Shown here: in pieces, positions 52,091 through 61,385 of the stretch
Position numbering within the stretch: the stretch's first letter is position 1
Layout: each line of letters starts with the position of its first letter
Source: Azophilus sp026709365
GTDB taxonomy: Bacteria; Pseudomonadota; Gammaproteobacteria; Pseudomonadales; Azotimanducaceae
DNA length: 64,000 nucleotides
Assembly: GCA_965200175.1 (NCBI GenBank)
Contig: OZ241345.1
Span: 1,612,001-1,676,000 of the forward strand
Direction: 5' to 3'
Position numbers and translations under genes: made by a program
The notes under the pieces: generated by a model
Told to the model about the DNA's origin: nothing
What the model saw: the letters and a program-made list of their open reading frames with translations, nothing else
The model's database searches: none

Positions 52091-52890
52091 GCATCCAAGG
52101 CTTGACGGACTTCGCTGACGAACTGCCGCAGGGCTGCGGGAATGGCGCCGGCGTCGGCGCTGAGCGCCGCCATGCGCGAGACGATGGCCGCGCCGACCAC
52201 CACGCCGTCGGCGCGCTCGCCCAAGGCCCGTGCGGTGGGGCCATCCTTGATGCCGAAGCCAACCAGAACAGGCAGCTGGGTGCGCGCCCGCAGCCGGGTC
52301 AGGTTTTGGTTGACCTCGCTGACGCTGATGTGGTCCGCACCGGTGGTGCCCTTGAGCGACACCAGATAAACGAAGCCGCTCGCAGCTCGGTCAATGGCGC
52401 TGAGCCGTTCATCGCTGGTGGTGGGCGCAGCCAGCAGGATCAGGTCGATGCCCTGCTGCGCCAAGGCGCCGCGCAGGGGTTCGGACTCCTCGGGCGGCAG
52501 GTTGACGATGATCGCCCCGTCCACCCCGGCGGCGGCGGCGGCGGTCGCGAAGGCCCCCTCCCCCATGGCCAGCACACTGTTCAGGTAGCCCATCAGGATG
52601 ACGGGCGTGCGGTCGTTGCCGGAGCGGAACTCGGCCACGCAGTCGAGCGCGTCGCGCAATCCCGTGCCGTTGGCCAGCGCCCGTTCCGATGCGGCTTGAA
52701 TGGCGGGGCCGTCCGCCTCGGGATCGCTGAACGGCACGCCGAGCTCCAGCAGGTCGGCGCCGCCCTGAACCAAGGCATTCAGCGCCGGCACGGTGGCCTC
52801 AAGGCGGGGATCCCCGGCGGTAATGAAGGGCACCAGCGCGGTCCGCCCTTGGCTGCGCAACGCTTCCAGGGTTGGGCCGATGCGGCTCAC
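52087..52890 (-). CDS. trpA: Tryptophan synthase alpha subunit
   Basis: 267 residues. Cleaves indole-3-glycerol phosphate to indole, which is channelled to TrpB. Catalytic E49 and D60 are in LLELGVPFSDPEADGP; PVILMGYLNSVL, VNLPPEESEPL, and the phosphate loop VGFGIKDGPTARAL are intact. GTG 52890 overlaps the trpB stop (GTGA), the usual coupling in trpBA. A codon run of six alanines (GCC/GCG repeats near 52530) is present in the linker after FATAAAAAGVDG. Confidence 0.94.
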   Translation of the reverse strand: MSRIGPTLEALRSQGRTALVPFITAGDPRLEATVPALNALVQGGADLLELGVPFSDPEADGPAIQAASERALANGTGLRDALDCVAEFRSGNDRTPVILMGYLNSVLAMGEGAFATAAAAAGVDGAIIVNLPPEESEPLRGALAQQGIDLILLAAPTTSDERLSAIDRAASGFVYLVSLKGTTGADHISVSEVNQNLTRLRARTQLPVLVGFGIKDGPTARALGERADGVVVGAAIVSRMAALSADAGAIPAALRQFVSEVRQALDA

Positions 52891-54098
52891 AAGGTCGTGC
52901 CGTCGAGCTTGGCTACCGTCTCGATGTCCTTGTCGCCGCGCCCCGACAAGTTGATGACGACGATCCGCCCGGCGCCCAGCCGCGGCGCTTCGCGCACGAC
53001 CCAAGCCACCGCGTGGCTGCTTTCCAAGGCCGGCATGATGCCCTCGGTTTCGTTGAGCAGGCGAAAGGCGGCCAGCGCCTCCTCGTCGGTGACCGCATCG
53101 TATTCGGCCCGGCCGATGTCCTTGAGATGGCTGTGCTCCGGGCCGACGCCTGGATAGTCGAGGCCCGCCGATATCGAGTGGGTGTCGCTGATCTGGCCGT
53201 CAGCGTTTTGCATCAGGTAGGTCTTGTTGCCGTGCAGCACGCCCACTCGGCCGTCGTTCAAGGGGGCCGCATGCCGTCCCGTTTCCAGCCCCAGCCCCGC
53301 CGCCTCGACGCCCACCAGCCGCACGGCGCGGTCGTCGATGAACGGATGGAACAGGCCAAGCGCATTGGAGCCGCCGCCGACGCAGGCGACCAGTGCGTCC
53401 GGCAGGCGTCCCAACTGCTGCAGGCATTGGCTGCGCGCCTCCTGGCCGATCACCGACTGGAAATCCCGCACCAGCATCGGGAAGGGATGGGGACCGGCCA
53501 CCGTGCCGATGATGTAGTGGGTGTCGTCCACATGGGTCACCCAGTCGCGCAGCGCCTCGTTCAAGGCGTCCTTCAAGGTCTTGGTTCCCGAATGAACCGG
53601 CACCACGGCGGCGCCGAGCAGCTTCATGCGATACACGTTGAGCGCTTGGCGGGCGATGTCCACCGCCCCCATATAGACTTGGCATTCGAGGCCGAATCGA
53701 GCCGCCACGGTGGCAGTGGCCACGCCGTGCTGCCCGGCCCCGGTCTCGGCAATCACCCGCGGCTTGCCCATGCGTCGGGCCAGGAGCGCTTGGCCGACGC
53801 AGTTGTTGATCTTGTGCGCCCCGGTGTGGTTGAGATCCTCCCGCTTTAAGTAAATCCGCGGCCCGCCCAGGCGATCGGTCAGCCGCCGGGCGAAGTACAG
53901 CGGTGAGGGCCGCCCAACGAAGCGGGCCAGATCGTCGGCCAACTCGGCCTGAAACTCGGGATCCGCCTTGGCCTGGGCGTAAAGCGCCTCCAGCTCATCC
54001 AAGGCATGGATCAGCGTCTCCGCCACGAAGCGCCCGCCGTGCTGGCCGAAGTGGCCGTCCGGCGACGGCTGCGCATAGGGGCTATCCGGCTGCGGCAT
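52887..54098 (-). CDS. trpB: Tryptophan synthase beta subunit
   Basis: 403 residues. PLP enzyme condensing indole and serine. PLP lysine K96 in HTGAHKINNCVGQAL, the glutamate of AETGAGQHGVATA, glycine loop CVGGGSNALGLFHPF, and HSISAGLDYPGVGPEH. ATG 54098 overlaps the trpF gene end by 17 bases. The order trpF-trpB-trpA with direct overlaps indicates one transcript; no leader peptide or attenuator was seen upstream of trpF. Confidence 0.96.
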   Translation of the reverse strand: MPQPDSPYAQPSPDGHFGQHGGRFVAETLIHALDELEALYAQAKADPEFQAELADDLARFVGRPSPLYFARRLTDRLGGPRIYLKREDLNHTGAHKINNCVGQALLARRMGKPRVIAETGAGQHGVATATVAARFGLECQVYMGAVDIARQALNVYRMKLLGAAVVPVHSGTKTLKDALNEALRDWVTHVDDTHYIIGTVAGPHPFPMLVRDFQSVIGQEARSQCLQQLGRLPDALVACVGGGSNALGLFHPFIDDRAVRLVGVEAAGLGLETGRHAAPLNDGRVGVLHGNKTYLMQNADGQISDTHSISAGLDYPGVGPEHSHLKDIGRAEYDAVTDEEALAAFRLLNETEGIMPALESSHAVAWVVREAPRLGAGRIVVINLSGRGDKDIETVAKLDGTTL

Positions 54099-54696
54099 GG
54101 CGCGCCTCGGCTACGAACTCGATCATCTTTTCGGCATCCTTGACGCCCTTGCGCGCGCCCTCCAGGCCGCTGCTCGCATCCACGCCCCAAGGCTTGAGCA
54201 ATCGCACGGCGTGGCCAACGTTGCCAGGACCCAACCCCCCTGCCAGAACGCAGGGACCGGAAGGCTCGTTCGGCCAATGCCGCCAGTCGAACGGCTCGCC
54301 GCCGCCGGCCCCGGCATCCAGAAGCAGCGCGCAGGCGTCAGCGTAGCGCCGCCTCAGGGCGCCTTCATCCACGGCGCCGCAGACCCTGAACGCCTTGAGG
54401 TACGGCAGGTCGAACGCCGCACAGTAGGCGGCATCCTCCTGACCGTGGAACTGGAGCGCATCGAGCCCCACTTGGTCGATGGCGGCCCGCACCGCGGCAG
54501 GTTCGGCATCGGCGAACACGCCCACTCGCGTCATGCGCCCTTGGGCCTGCTTCGACAGGCGCCGCGCATCCGCAAGAGCCAAGCGCCGCGGACTGCCCTC
54601 GGCGAACATCAGCCCGACAGCATCGACCTTCAGGCGCGTCAAGACCTCCAAGTCCTCCGCCCGGGTGATGCCGCAGATCTTGATTTTGAGGGCCAT
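54082..54696 (-). CDS. trpF: Phosphoribosylanthranilate isomerase
   Basis: 204 residues. Amadori rearrangement of phosphoribosylanthranilate, third step of tryptophan synthesis. General base C8 in KIKICGITRAED, VGLMFAEGSPRRL, ALQFHGQEDAAYC, the catalytic-aspartate region LLLDAGAGGGEPFDW, and LAGGLGPGNVGHAVRLLKPWGVDASSGLE. Upstream, a 137-base gap with no gene separates it from truA; this is the largest spacing in the downstream block and may hold a promoter. Confidence 0.94.
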   Translation of the reverse strand: MALKIKICGITRAEDLEVLTRLKVDAVGLMFAEGSPRRLALADARRLSKQAQGRMTRVGVFADAEPAAVRAAIDQVGLDALQFHGQEDAAYCAAFDLPYLKAFRVCGAVDEGALRRRYADACALLLDAGAGGGEPFDWRHWPNEPSGPCVLAGGLGPGNVGHAVRLLKPWGVDASSGLEGARKGVKDAEKMIEFVAEARHAAAG

Positions 54697-54833
54697 GAGT
54701 CAACGTCCCGCCGAAACGCCACCTCTAAAGCGGCGGCAGTTTAGAGAGATTCAAGCGCTCGAACCAGTCAAATTTCCAACCGGCCTCGCAACGGGATTTC
54801 GTGGGGGCAAACGGGGTGCGCTTGCACAGGCCG

Positions 54834-55640
54834 TCAGCGTGGGTTGAGTCCTGTTGAGAGGGCGGCGAGCGGCGGTGGCGGCAGACCTGCCGGGAAGTCC
54901 CATCCCGGATAGGCGACCTCCACTAGGAAGAGGCCCTGGGGCGGCGCGGTCCTGCCGATCAGCGCACGGTCCTTGGCCTGCAGGCATTCGGCGACCCAGC
55001 TGTCCGGCCGCTCGCCGCGTCCGACCTGGGCCAGCGCGCCGGCGACGTTGCGCACCATGCGCAGCACAAAGGCGTTGGCCTCGATGTCGAGCACCACCAA
55101 GTCGGCGACGCAGCGCACTTCGATGCGGCGCACCTCCCGGCACGGAGACTTGGATTGGCAGCCGGCGGCGCGGAAGCTGGTGAAGTTCTGCTCGCCGAGC
55201 AGCGCCTGGGCGGCGCGGTGCATGACCGGCGCGTCCAAGGGCGGGCTGCGCCAAGTGAAGGGATCGGTGAGCGGCGAGCGGCCCGCATCGATTCGGTACA
55301 GGTAGAGGTAGCGGCGGGCGATGGCCGAGAAGCGAGCGTTGAACTCCGCATCGACCTCACGAGCCCAACGAACCTTGACGCCGGCCGAGGTCAGCGCGTT
55401 CACCCCGTCGCGCCAGGCGCGCACGGGACGGACACTGTCGGTTTGGAAGCTGGCCACTTGGCCGGTGGCATGCACCCCGGCGTCGGTGCGCCCCGCGCCC
55501 ACGGTGCGCACTGGGCGGTCCGCCACTTGGGACAGCGCGGCTTCCAGCTCGCTCTGCACTGAGGGTTGATGGCTTTGGCGCTGCCAACCGTTGAAGGCGC
55601 CGCCATCGTATTCGATGCCTAGCGCAATCCGCGCGGCCAT
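54834..55640 (-). CDS. truA: tRNA pseudouridine38-40 synthase
   Basis: 268 residues. Isomerises uridines at positions 38, 39 and 40 of the tRNA anticodon arm. Catalytic D53 in GAGRTDAGVHATGQVASF, IEYDGGAFNGWQRQ at the start, RYLYLYRIDAGRSPL, FTSFRAAGCQSKSP, and the C-terminal FVLRMVRNVAGALAQVG. ATG 55640 shares its first base with the fimV stop codon. The fimV-truA-trpF order is conserved in Pseudomonas and Xanthomonas. Confidence 0.95.
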   Translation of the reverse strand: MAARIALGIEYDGGAFNGWQRQSHQPSVQSELEAALSQVADRPVRTVGAGRTDAGVHATGQVASFQTDSVRPVRAWRDGVNALTSAGVKVRWAREVDAEFNARFSAIARRYLYLYRIDAGRSPLTDPFTWRSPPLDAPVMHRAAQALLGEQNFTSFRAAGCQSKSPCREVRRIEVRCVADLVVLDIEANAFVLRMVRNVAGALAQVGRGERPDSWVAECLQAKDRALIGRTAPPQGLFLVEVAYPGWDFPAGLPPPPLAALSTGLNPR

Positions 55641-57082
55641 CAGGACCGATCCGGCGGCGACGGCCCTTCTGCCAGCTGTTTGAGCAGCGCTTGGGCCTCG
55701 TTGCGCTCATCGTCCCCGCCACGGCCAACCACTTCCTCCAGCAGTTCCCGGGCACTGTCTCGATCACCCCGATCAATGTGGGCCTGGGCCAAGTTGAGCT
55801 TGACCCGCGCATCCTCGATGGGCGCGCCGAAGTCGTAATCGGGCGCATCGGCGGCATCAGCGGGTTTCGCTGCATCGGCGTTCAGGGCGCTCCGCTTGTC
55901 GGAGCCGCGGTCGGTCGCATCGGCGCGGCGAGCGCCTCGGCGACGGCGCAAGGCCAACAGCCCGACGGCGATGAGTGCCGCAGTCGGCAGGAGCCCGGCC
56001 AAGGCCGCAAGGCGCCAGCGTTCCAAGGCCGCAGCCCAATCCTGCCGCTCCTGTGCGCGAGCGGCCTGCAACGCCGCCAACTCGCTGCTTAAGCGAGCGA
56101 TTTCGCCATCGCGCCGCTGCAGTTGGCTGGCCTGCTCGCGAACTTGGCGGCGGGCCTCGCGCAGCAGATCCGCCAGCGGCGGTGCCGGTGGGGGGATGGC
56201 GACCGCAGTGGCGTCCTGCAGCGGCTCGTTTGTTTGCGTCGTTGGCGACTCACTGACGGCCCCAGTTAGCGAATCGTCCTCACCGGGATCGATGATCCTA
56301 AGCTGACCGCCGCCGGCTCCCCAAGCGTCGTTCTGCCGTCCGGCTTCGTCGATGGCCTCCTTGGGCGACAAGCGCGCGCTGGCCGCACCGCTTGGCAGGC
56401 GCAGGACAGCACCCGCCACCAAGCCGTTGATGTTGTTCGCAACGAAGGCATGGGGGTTTTCCCGCAGCATCGCCAGCATCTGCTGCTGAACGCTGATGCC
56501 GTCCGGGAGGCGAGCGGCGGCGATGCTCCATAACGTATCCTTGGGATGCACGGTGACGCTCCGCTCCGTAAGGGCCGCGGAGGGCTGCACGGCGACGGTT
56601 CGCTCCGCCGGGACGGCAGGCGGTTGCTTGGGTCGGCTGGCGGCGATGGGGGCTTGCGGCTTGATCGATGCCGACCCTGGTGCTGCGAGCAGGACGGCGT
56701 ATTCACGGAGCGAGGTGCCGTCCGGCCAAGTCAGGCGCACGAGGAAGTTCAGGTAGGCATCGGCAATGGGCGCATCGCTCGACACCAGTACATGCGGCGG
56801 CTCCACCGCAAAGCGCAATGACTCCAGATAGGCAAAGCGCTCAAGGCCAAGGTTGCCGAAATCCTCCCTGGAACCCAGGGTGACGGCGATGTCGTGAGGC
56901 TGCAGGCCCTGCGCACCAACCAAGGCGATGCGGCCCTCAAACGGCTCATCCGCCTTGGAGGCGACGACCAGATCGTCGCCGAGACTGGCGGCGTGGCCAT
57001 CGGCGACCGCAAGCAACGCAACAGCGAGCCAACTCCGCAGCGTGAGCCTTCGGTTGGCCGGAAGTTTCCTGTTGGTTGCCAT
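55640..57082 (-). CDS. fimV: FimV-like peptidoglycan-binding membrane protein
   Basis: 480 residues, about half the length of Pseudomonas FimV. Signal sequence (LRSWLAVALLAVADGHAASLG), N-terminal FimV repeat domain (ASKADEPFEGRIALVGAQGLQPHDIAVTLGSREDF), LysM-like segment (VHPKDTLWSIAAARLPDG...NINGLVAGAVLRLP), a coiled-coil stretch (REARRQVREQASQLQRRDGEIARLSSELAAL), membrane helix (LAALAGLLPTAALIAVGLLAL), and a cytoplasmic C-terminal FimV motif (VKLNLAQAHIDRGDRDSARELLEEVVGRG). The acidic repeat-rich middle of the long form is missing. FimV organises polar pili and secretion. Confidence 0.9.
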   Translation of the reverse strand: MATNRKLPANRRLTLRSWLAVALLAVADGHAASLGDDLVVASKADEPFEGRIALVGAQGLQPHDIAVTLGSREDFGNLGLERFAYLESLRFAVEPPHVLVSSDAPIADAYLNFLVRLTWPDGTSLREYAVLLAAPGSASIKPQAPIAASRPKQPPAVPAERTVAVQPSAALTERSVTVHPKDTLWSIAAARLPDGISVQQQMLAMLRENPHAFVANNINGLVAGAVLRLPSGAASARLSPKEAIDEAGRQNDAWGAGGGQLRIIDPGEDDSLTGAVSESPTTQTNEPLQDATAVAIPPPAPPLADLLREARRQVREQASQLQRRDGEIARLSSELAALQAARAQERQDWAAALERWRLAALAGLLPTAALIAVGLLALRRRRGARRADATDRGSDKRSALNADAAKPADAADAPDYDFGAPIEDARVKLNLAQAHIDRGDRDSARELLEEVVGRGGDDERNEAQALLKQLAEGPSPPDRS

Positions 57083-57100
57083 GCGGTGTTGAGGGCAAGC

Positions 57101-58171
57101 TCAGGGCTCCATTGGCGTCGCACGGTCCTCCGCGCGACACCAACTGTCAACCACCGCCTCCGCAATTTGCACGCTGTTCAAGGCGGCGCCCTTGCGCACG
57201 TTGTCGGACACCACCCAGAGGTTAAGGCCGCGCGGATGGGAGATGTCTTGGCGGATGCGCCCGACATGAACGGCGTCCGTGCCGGCGGCTTCGCCGACCG
57301 CGGTTGGGTAGCCGCCAGGCACTCGTTGATCGTGGACGGCCACCCCCGGCGCGGCGGCCAGCAGTTCGGCGGCCCGCTCCGGGGCGATCGGCTCCCGAGT
57401 TTCGATGTGAACCGCCTCGGAATGCCCGTAGAAGACAGGGATGCGCACACAGGTCGGATTGACTTGGATGGCGTCGTCCTCAAGGATCTTGCGCGTCTCC
57501 CAGACCATCTTCATCTCTTCCCTGGTGTAGCCGTTGCCTTGGAACGCATCGATCTGCGGAATGGCGTTAAAGGCGATCTGCACCGGCATGACGTCCGTTT
57601 CAATGGGCTTGCCGTTGAGCAGGTTGGCGGTTTGGCCGGCGAGTTCCCGAAGGCCCCCGCCGCCGGCCCCGGACACGGCTTGGTAGGTGGCCACGTTGAT
57701 TCGCTCGATGCCCACGGCGTCGTGAATCGGCTTGAGCGCCACCACCATTTGTATGGTCGAGCAGTTGGGGTTGGCGATGATGTTGCGGTTGGCGTGCTCG
57801 CCGATGCGGTGGGCATTGACCTCCGGCACGATCAGCGGCACGTCGTCGCAGTAGCGAAAGGCGGAGGTGTTGTCGATCACCACGCAGCCCGCCGCCGCGG
57901 CCTTGGGCGCGAACTCCTCCGATACGCTGCCGCCCGCTGAGAACAGTCCAATGTCAGCTTGGCTGAAGTCAAACTCATCGAGCCTTTGCACGGGCACCGA
58001 CCGGCCCTTGAACTGCAGGCGCTTGCCGCAGGAGCGTTCGCTGGCGAGCAGGTGCAGCGCGTTCACCGGGAAGTCCCGTTCCGCAAGAATCTCGATCAAT
58101 GCGCCGCCCACCTCGCCGGTGGCCCCGGCGATGGCGACGTTGACCCCTCGACGGCCACCGCCAACGCTCAT
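57101..58171 (-). CDS. asd: Aspartate-semialdehyde dehydrogenase
   Basis: 356 residues. Reduces aspartyl phosphate to aspartate semialdehyde for lysine, threonine, methionine and diaminopimelate. NADP loop VAIAGATGEVGGALIEIL, catalytic C137 in NPNCSTIQMV, YQAVSGAGGGGL, FNAIPQIDAFQGNGYTREEMKM, and R/H region VNPTCVRIPVFYGHSEAVHIE. This is the shorter of the two Asd subtypes. ATG 58171 overlaps the leuB stop (58168) by 4 bases. Confidence 0.95.
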   Translation of the reverse strand: MSVGGGRRGVNVAIAGATGEVGGALIEILAERDFPVNALHLLASERSCGKRLQFKGRSVPVQRLDEFDFSQADIGLFSAGGSVSEEFAPKAAAAGCVVIDNTSAFRYCDDVPLIVPEVNAHRIGEHANRNIIANPNCSTIQMVVALKPIHDAVGIERINVATYQAVSGAGGGGLRELAGQTANLLNGKPIETDVMPVQIAFNAIPQIDAFQGNGYTREEMKMVWETRKILEDDAIQVNPTCVRIPVFYGHSEAVHIETREPIAPERAAELLAAAPGVAVHDQRVPGGYPTAVGEAAGTDAVHVGRIRQDISHPRGLNLWVVSDNVRKGAALNSVQIAEAVVDSWCRAEDRATPMEP

Positions 58172-59283
58172 GGCGCCGCTCCTTCGGCATCGGATTCCAG
58201 GGCGGCCAGCAGGGCCTCGCCCATGGCCTTGGTGCCGATCAGGTTGATGTCGTCCGCATCGCTGCCGCCAAGGATGTCGGCCGTGCGCAGGCCCTGCCGG
58301 AGAACCGCATCCACCGCGCCTTCAATGCGGGCCGCCACAGCCGGCAGGCCCAAGCTGTAACGGCACATCATGGCGGCGGAAAGCACCGTCGCCAATGGAT
58401 TGGCGGCGTCTTGGCCGGCGATGTCCGGCGCGGAGCCGTGAACCGGCTCATACAGGCCGAATCCGTCGGCAGCCAGGGACGCCGAAGGCAGCATGCCCAA
58501 GGAGCCTGTCAGCATGGCCGCCACGTCGGAAAGGATGTCGCCGAACAGGTTACCGGTGACCATGACGTCGAACTGCTTGGGGGCGCGGACGAGCTGCATG
58601 CCGGCATTATCGACGTACATATGGGAAAGGGCCACTTGGGGATACTCGTCGGCCAAGCCGCTGACCACCTCCCGCCACAAGTCGGTCGCCTCCAGCACAT
58701 TGGCCTTGTCCACCGAGCACAGCCGGCCTTGGCGCTTGGTCGCCAAGTCAAACGCCACCCGGGCGATGCGCTCGATTTCATGCTCGGAATACTTATAGGT
58801 ATTCACCCCAACTCGTTCATTATTTTCTAAAAAAATACCTCTAGGCTCGCCGAAGTAGATGCCGCCCGTCAGTTCTCGGACAATAAGGACGTCCAAGCCG
58901 GACACCAGTTCCGGCTTGAGCGAGGAGGCTTGGGCCAAGGGCGAAAAAAGCAGCGCCGGTCGCAGGTTGGCGAACAACTCAAGGCTGGAGCGCAGGCCCA
59001 GAAGACCTTTTTCCGGGCGTTGGTCCATGGGCCGGCCCTCCCACTGGGGACCGCCCACCGCGCCAAGCAGCACCGCATCGGCGGCCCGGCAGGCGGACAG
59101 CGTCTCCTGCGGCAGCGGGTCGCCGGTCTGGTCGATGGCGCAGCCGCCCACCAAGGCTTGCTGCACCTTGAGCGTCATCCCGGCCTGGGCCAAGGCGGCG
59201 CGCAGCACCGCGATGGCAATTGGCGCCACTTCGGGGCCAATGCCGTCACCCGGCAGGGCCGCAATGTTGATGACCCGGCTCAT
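58168..59283 (-). CDS. leuB: 3-isopropylmalate dehydrogenase
   Basis: 371 residues. NAD-dependent oxidative decarboxylation of 3-isopropylmalate. AALPGDGIGPEV, RSSLELFANLRPA, VRELTGGIYFGEPRGI, catalytic Y/K region YSEHEIERIARVAFDLA and VDKANVLEATDLWREVV, and LFGDILSDVAAMLTGSLGMLPSAS. Within it, codons for IFLENNERVGVNTYKYS (about 58800-58845) are AT-rich in contrast to the rest of the gene. Stop and start overlaps with asd and leuD suggest one transcript. Confidence 0.95.
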   Translation of the reverse strand: MSRVINIAALPGDGIGPEVAPIAIAVLRAALAQAGMTLKVQQALVGGCAIDQTGDPLPQETLSACRAADAVLLGAVGGPQWEGRPMDQRPEKGLLGLRSSLELFANLRPALLFSPLAQASSLKPELVSGLDVLIVRELTGGIYFGEPRGIFLENNERVGVNTYKYSEHEIERIARVAFDLATKRQGRLCSVDKANVLEATDLWREVVSGLADEYPQVALSHMYVDNAGMQLVRAPKQFDVMVTGNLFGDILSDVAAMLTGSLGMLPSASLAADGFGLYEPVHGSAPDIAGQDAANPLATVLSAAMMCRYSLGLPAVAARIEGAVDAVLRQGLRTADILGGSDADDINLIGTKAMGEALLAALESDAEGAAP

Positions 59284-59954
59284 GGGTCGGCCGCCTCGGA
59301 TGCTCCGGCGCCGCGCTTAAGCCAAGGACGCCGTTGGTGGTAGCTGGACTCGAATGCGCGAATGCGGTCCGCCTGGGCCAGGGTAAGCCCAATGTCATCG
59401 AGCCCGTCAAGCAGCTTGCGGCGGGCGCTCGACGGCACCTCGAACGCCAGCTCGCCGCCATCGGGCAGTTCGATTCGCTGCGCTTCCAGATCGACGGTCA
59501 GCGTCAGGCCGCCATCGGCTTGGGCTCTCCCGAACAGGTCGTCCACCAACGCCTCGTCAAGACGGATGGGCAGCAGCCCGTTCTTGAAGCAGTTCTCGAA
59601 GAAGATGTCGGCGAAGCTGGGCGCGATGACGGCGAAGAAGCCGTACTCCAGCAGCGCCCAGACCGCGTGCTCCCGGCTGGAGCCGCAGCCGAAGTTGCGC
59701 CGGGCCAAAAGCACGCCAGCCTCCTGGTAGCGTGGCTGGTTGAGCACGAAGCGGTGGTTCAGGCGCCGCTCGTTGGGCGTGCGGCCGATGTCGCCTTCGT
59801 CCAGAAAGCGCCAGGCATCGAACAGGTTGTCGCCGAAGCCGGTGCGCTTGATCGACTTCAGGAACTGCTTGGGGATGATCTGGTCCGTGTCCACGTTGGC
59901 GCGGTCCAAGGGCGCGGCCAAGCCCGTCTCCCGTCGAAACGCCTTCACAGCCAT
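59280..59954 (-). CDS. leuD: 3-isopropylmalate dehydratase small subunit
   Basis: 224 residues. Partner of LeuC in isomerising 2- to 3-isopropylmalate. MAVKAFRRETGLAAPLDRANVDTDQIIPKQFLKSI at the start, then LNQPRYQEAGVLLARRNFGCGSSREHAVWALLEYGFFAVIAPSFADIFFENC. ATG 59954 overlaps leuC's stop by 10 bases; an upstream extension lies within leuC. Length and order fit the bacterial LeuD. Confidence 0.95.
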   Translation of the reverse strand: MAVKAFRRETGLAAPLDRANVDTDQIIPKQFLKSIKRTGFGDNLFDAWRFLDEGDIGRTPNERRLNHRFVLNQPRYQEAGVLLARRNFGCGSSREHAVWALLEYGFFAVIAPSFADIFFENCFKNGLLPIRLDEALVDDLFGRAQADGGLTLTVDLEAQRIELPDGGELAFEVPSSARRKLLDGLDDIGLTLAQADRIRAFESSYHQRRPWLKRGAGASEAADP

Positions 59955-61354
59955 TGCCTCACATCGACGAAGCGGCCCGCCACCGCCGCCGCCGCCGCCA
60001 TGGCCGGGCTGACCAGATGGGTGCGTCCGCCGTGGCCTTGACGGCCCTCGAAGTTGCGGTTGGAGGTGGAGGCGCAGTGCTCGCCGGGCAGCAGCTTGTC
60101 GGGATTCATGGCCAGGCACATGGAGCAGCCGGGGGCGCGCCACTCGAAGCCGGCGGCGGTGAAGATGTCGGCCAGCCCCTCCGCTTCAGCGGCCTGCTTG
60201 ACCAATCCGGAGCCGGGCACCACCAAAGCCTGCTTGATGTTGGAGGCCACCCGCCGGCCCGACACGATGCGGGCGGCGACGCGCAGATCCTCAAGCCGGG
60301 CGTTGGTGCAGGAGCCGATGAAGACCCGGTCCAAGCGAATGTCGGCAATCGGCTGGTCCGCCGCCAGTCCCATGTACGCCAAGGCCCTTTCAATGCCGTC
60401 GGCCTCGGTCGGATCCGCGGCCTGGTTCGGGTTCGGCGTCGCCTCCTCGATGCCGGCCACCATCTCCGGCGAGGTGCCCCAAGTGACCTGTGGCGTCAAG
60501 GCGGCAGCATCCAGGCTGGCGGCGCTGTCGAACTCGGCGTCGGGGTCGCTGACCAGTTCCCGCCAATGGGACTGCGCCGCTTGCCACTCGCCGCCCGACG
60601 GCGCCAGCGGCCGGCCTTCCAAGTATTCAAGCGTGGTGTCGTCCACGGCCACCAGACCCGCCCGGGCGCCGGCTTCAATGGACAGGTTGCACAGCGTCAT
60701 GCGGCCTTCCATCGACAGCGCCCGCACGGCATCGCCTTGGTACTCGATGGTGTGGCCGGTGGCGCCTGCGGTGCCGATGCGGCCGATCAGCGCCAACGCC
60801 AGATCCTTGGCGTAAACCCCGGCCGGCAGGTTTCCATTGACCTGCACGGCCATGTTCCTGGCCTTCGACTGCGCCAGGCATTGGGTAGCCATCACGTGCT
60901 CCACCTCGGAGGTGCCCACCCCTTGGGCCAAGGCGCCGAACGCGCCGTGGGTGGAGGTGTGGGAGTCGCCGCAGACGATGGTCATGCCCGGCAGCGTGGC
61001 GCCCTGCTCCGGCCCCATGACGTGAACGATGCCTTGGCGCGGGTCGAGCATGCCGAACTGCCGCACCCCGTGCCGGCGGCAGTTGTCGTCCAAGGCGACC
61101 ACCTGCTCCCGAGCCACTGGGTCGGCGATGCCGTCAATGCCCGCAGCCCTGTTTTCGGTGGGAACGTTGTGGTCGGGCGTGGCTAGATTGGCCTGCCTGC
61201 GCCAGAGCGCCCGCCCGGCCTGCGCCAAGCCGGCGAACGCCTGCGGCGAGGTGACCTCGTGCAGCAACTGTAGGTCAATGTAGAGCAGGCTCTGTCCGTC
61301 CTCCCGCTCGCCGATCAGGTGATCCGCCCAAATCTTGTCGTACAGCGTTGGCAT
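59945..61354 (-). CDS. leuC: 3-isopropylmalate dehydratase large subunit
   Basis: 469 residues. Aconitase-superfamily enzyme with a [4Fe-4S] cluster; cysteine ligands in FIGSCTNARLEDL and in the CSMCLAMNPD pair. Also MPTLYDKIWADHLI at the start, HEVTSPQAFAGL, PDHNVPT, and TIVCGDSHTSTHGAFGALAQGVGTSEVEHVMATQCL. ATG 61354 gives the family N-terminus; the frame continues upstream into a MITE-like element. It is the first gene of the leuCDB-asd-fimV run. The element sits where the promoter is expected. Confidence 0.95.
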   Translation of the reverse strand: MPTLYDKIWADHLIGEREDGQSLLYIDLQLLHEVTSPQAFAGLAQAGRALWRRQANLATPDHNVPTENRAAGIDGIADPVAREQVVALDDNCRRHGVRQFGMLDPRQGIVHVMGPEQGATLPGMTIVCGDSHTSTHGAFGALAQGVGTSEVEHVMATQCLAQSKARNMAVQVNGNLPAGVYAKDLALALIGRIGTAGATGHTIEYQGDAVRALSMEGRMTLCNLSIEAGARAGLVAVDDTTLEYLEGRPLAPSGGEWQAAQSHWRELVSDPDAEFDSAASLDAAALTPQVTWGTSPEMVAGIEEATPNPNQAADPTEADGIERALAYMGLAADQPIADIRLDRVFIGSCTNARLEDLRVAARIVSGRRVASNIKQALVVPGSGLVKQAAEAEGLADIFTAAGFEWRAPGCSMCLAMNPDKLLPGEHCASTSNRNFEGRQGHGGRTHLVSPAMAAAAAVAGRFVDVRQWL

Positions 61355-61385
61355 GGCGCCCGCCCCGTTGCGTCGAGTGTCCGGC

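Noticed and set aside
54697..54833. trp leader peptide or attenuator upstream of trpF
   Set aside because: No short frame with clustered Trp codons and no competing terminator hairpins are visible.
59975..60005. Trinucleotide repeat expansion in leuC (GCC run)
   Set aside because: A short alanine-coding run in GC-rich coding DNA; ordinary for this composition.
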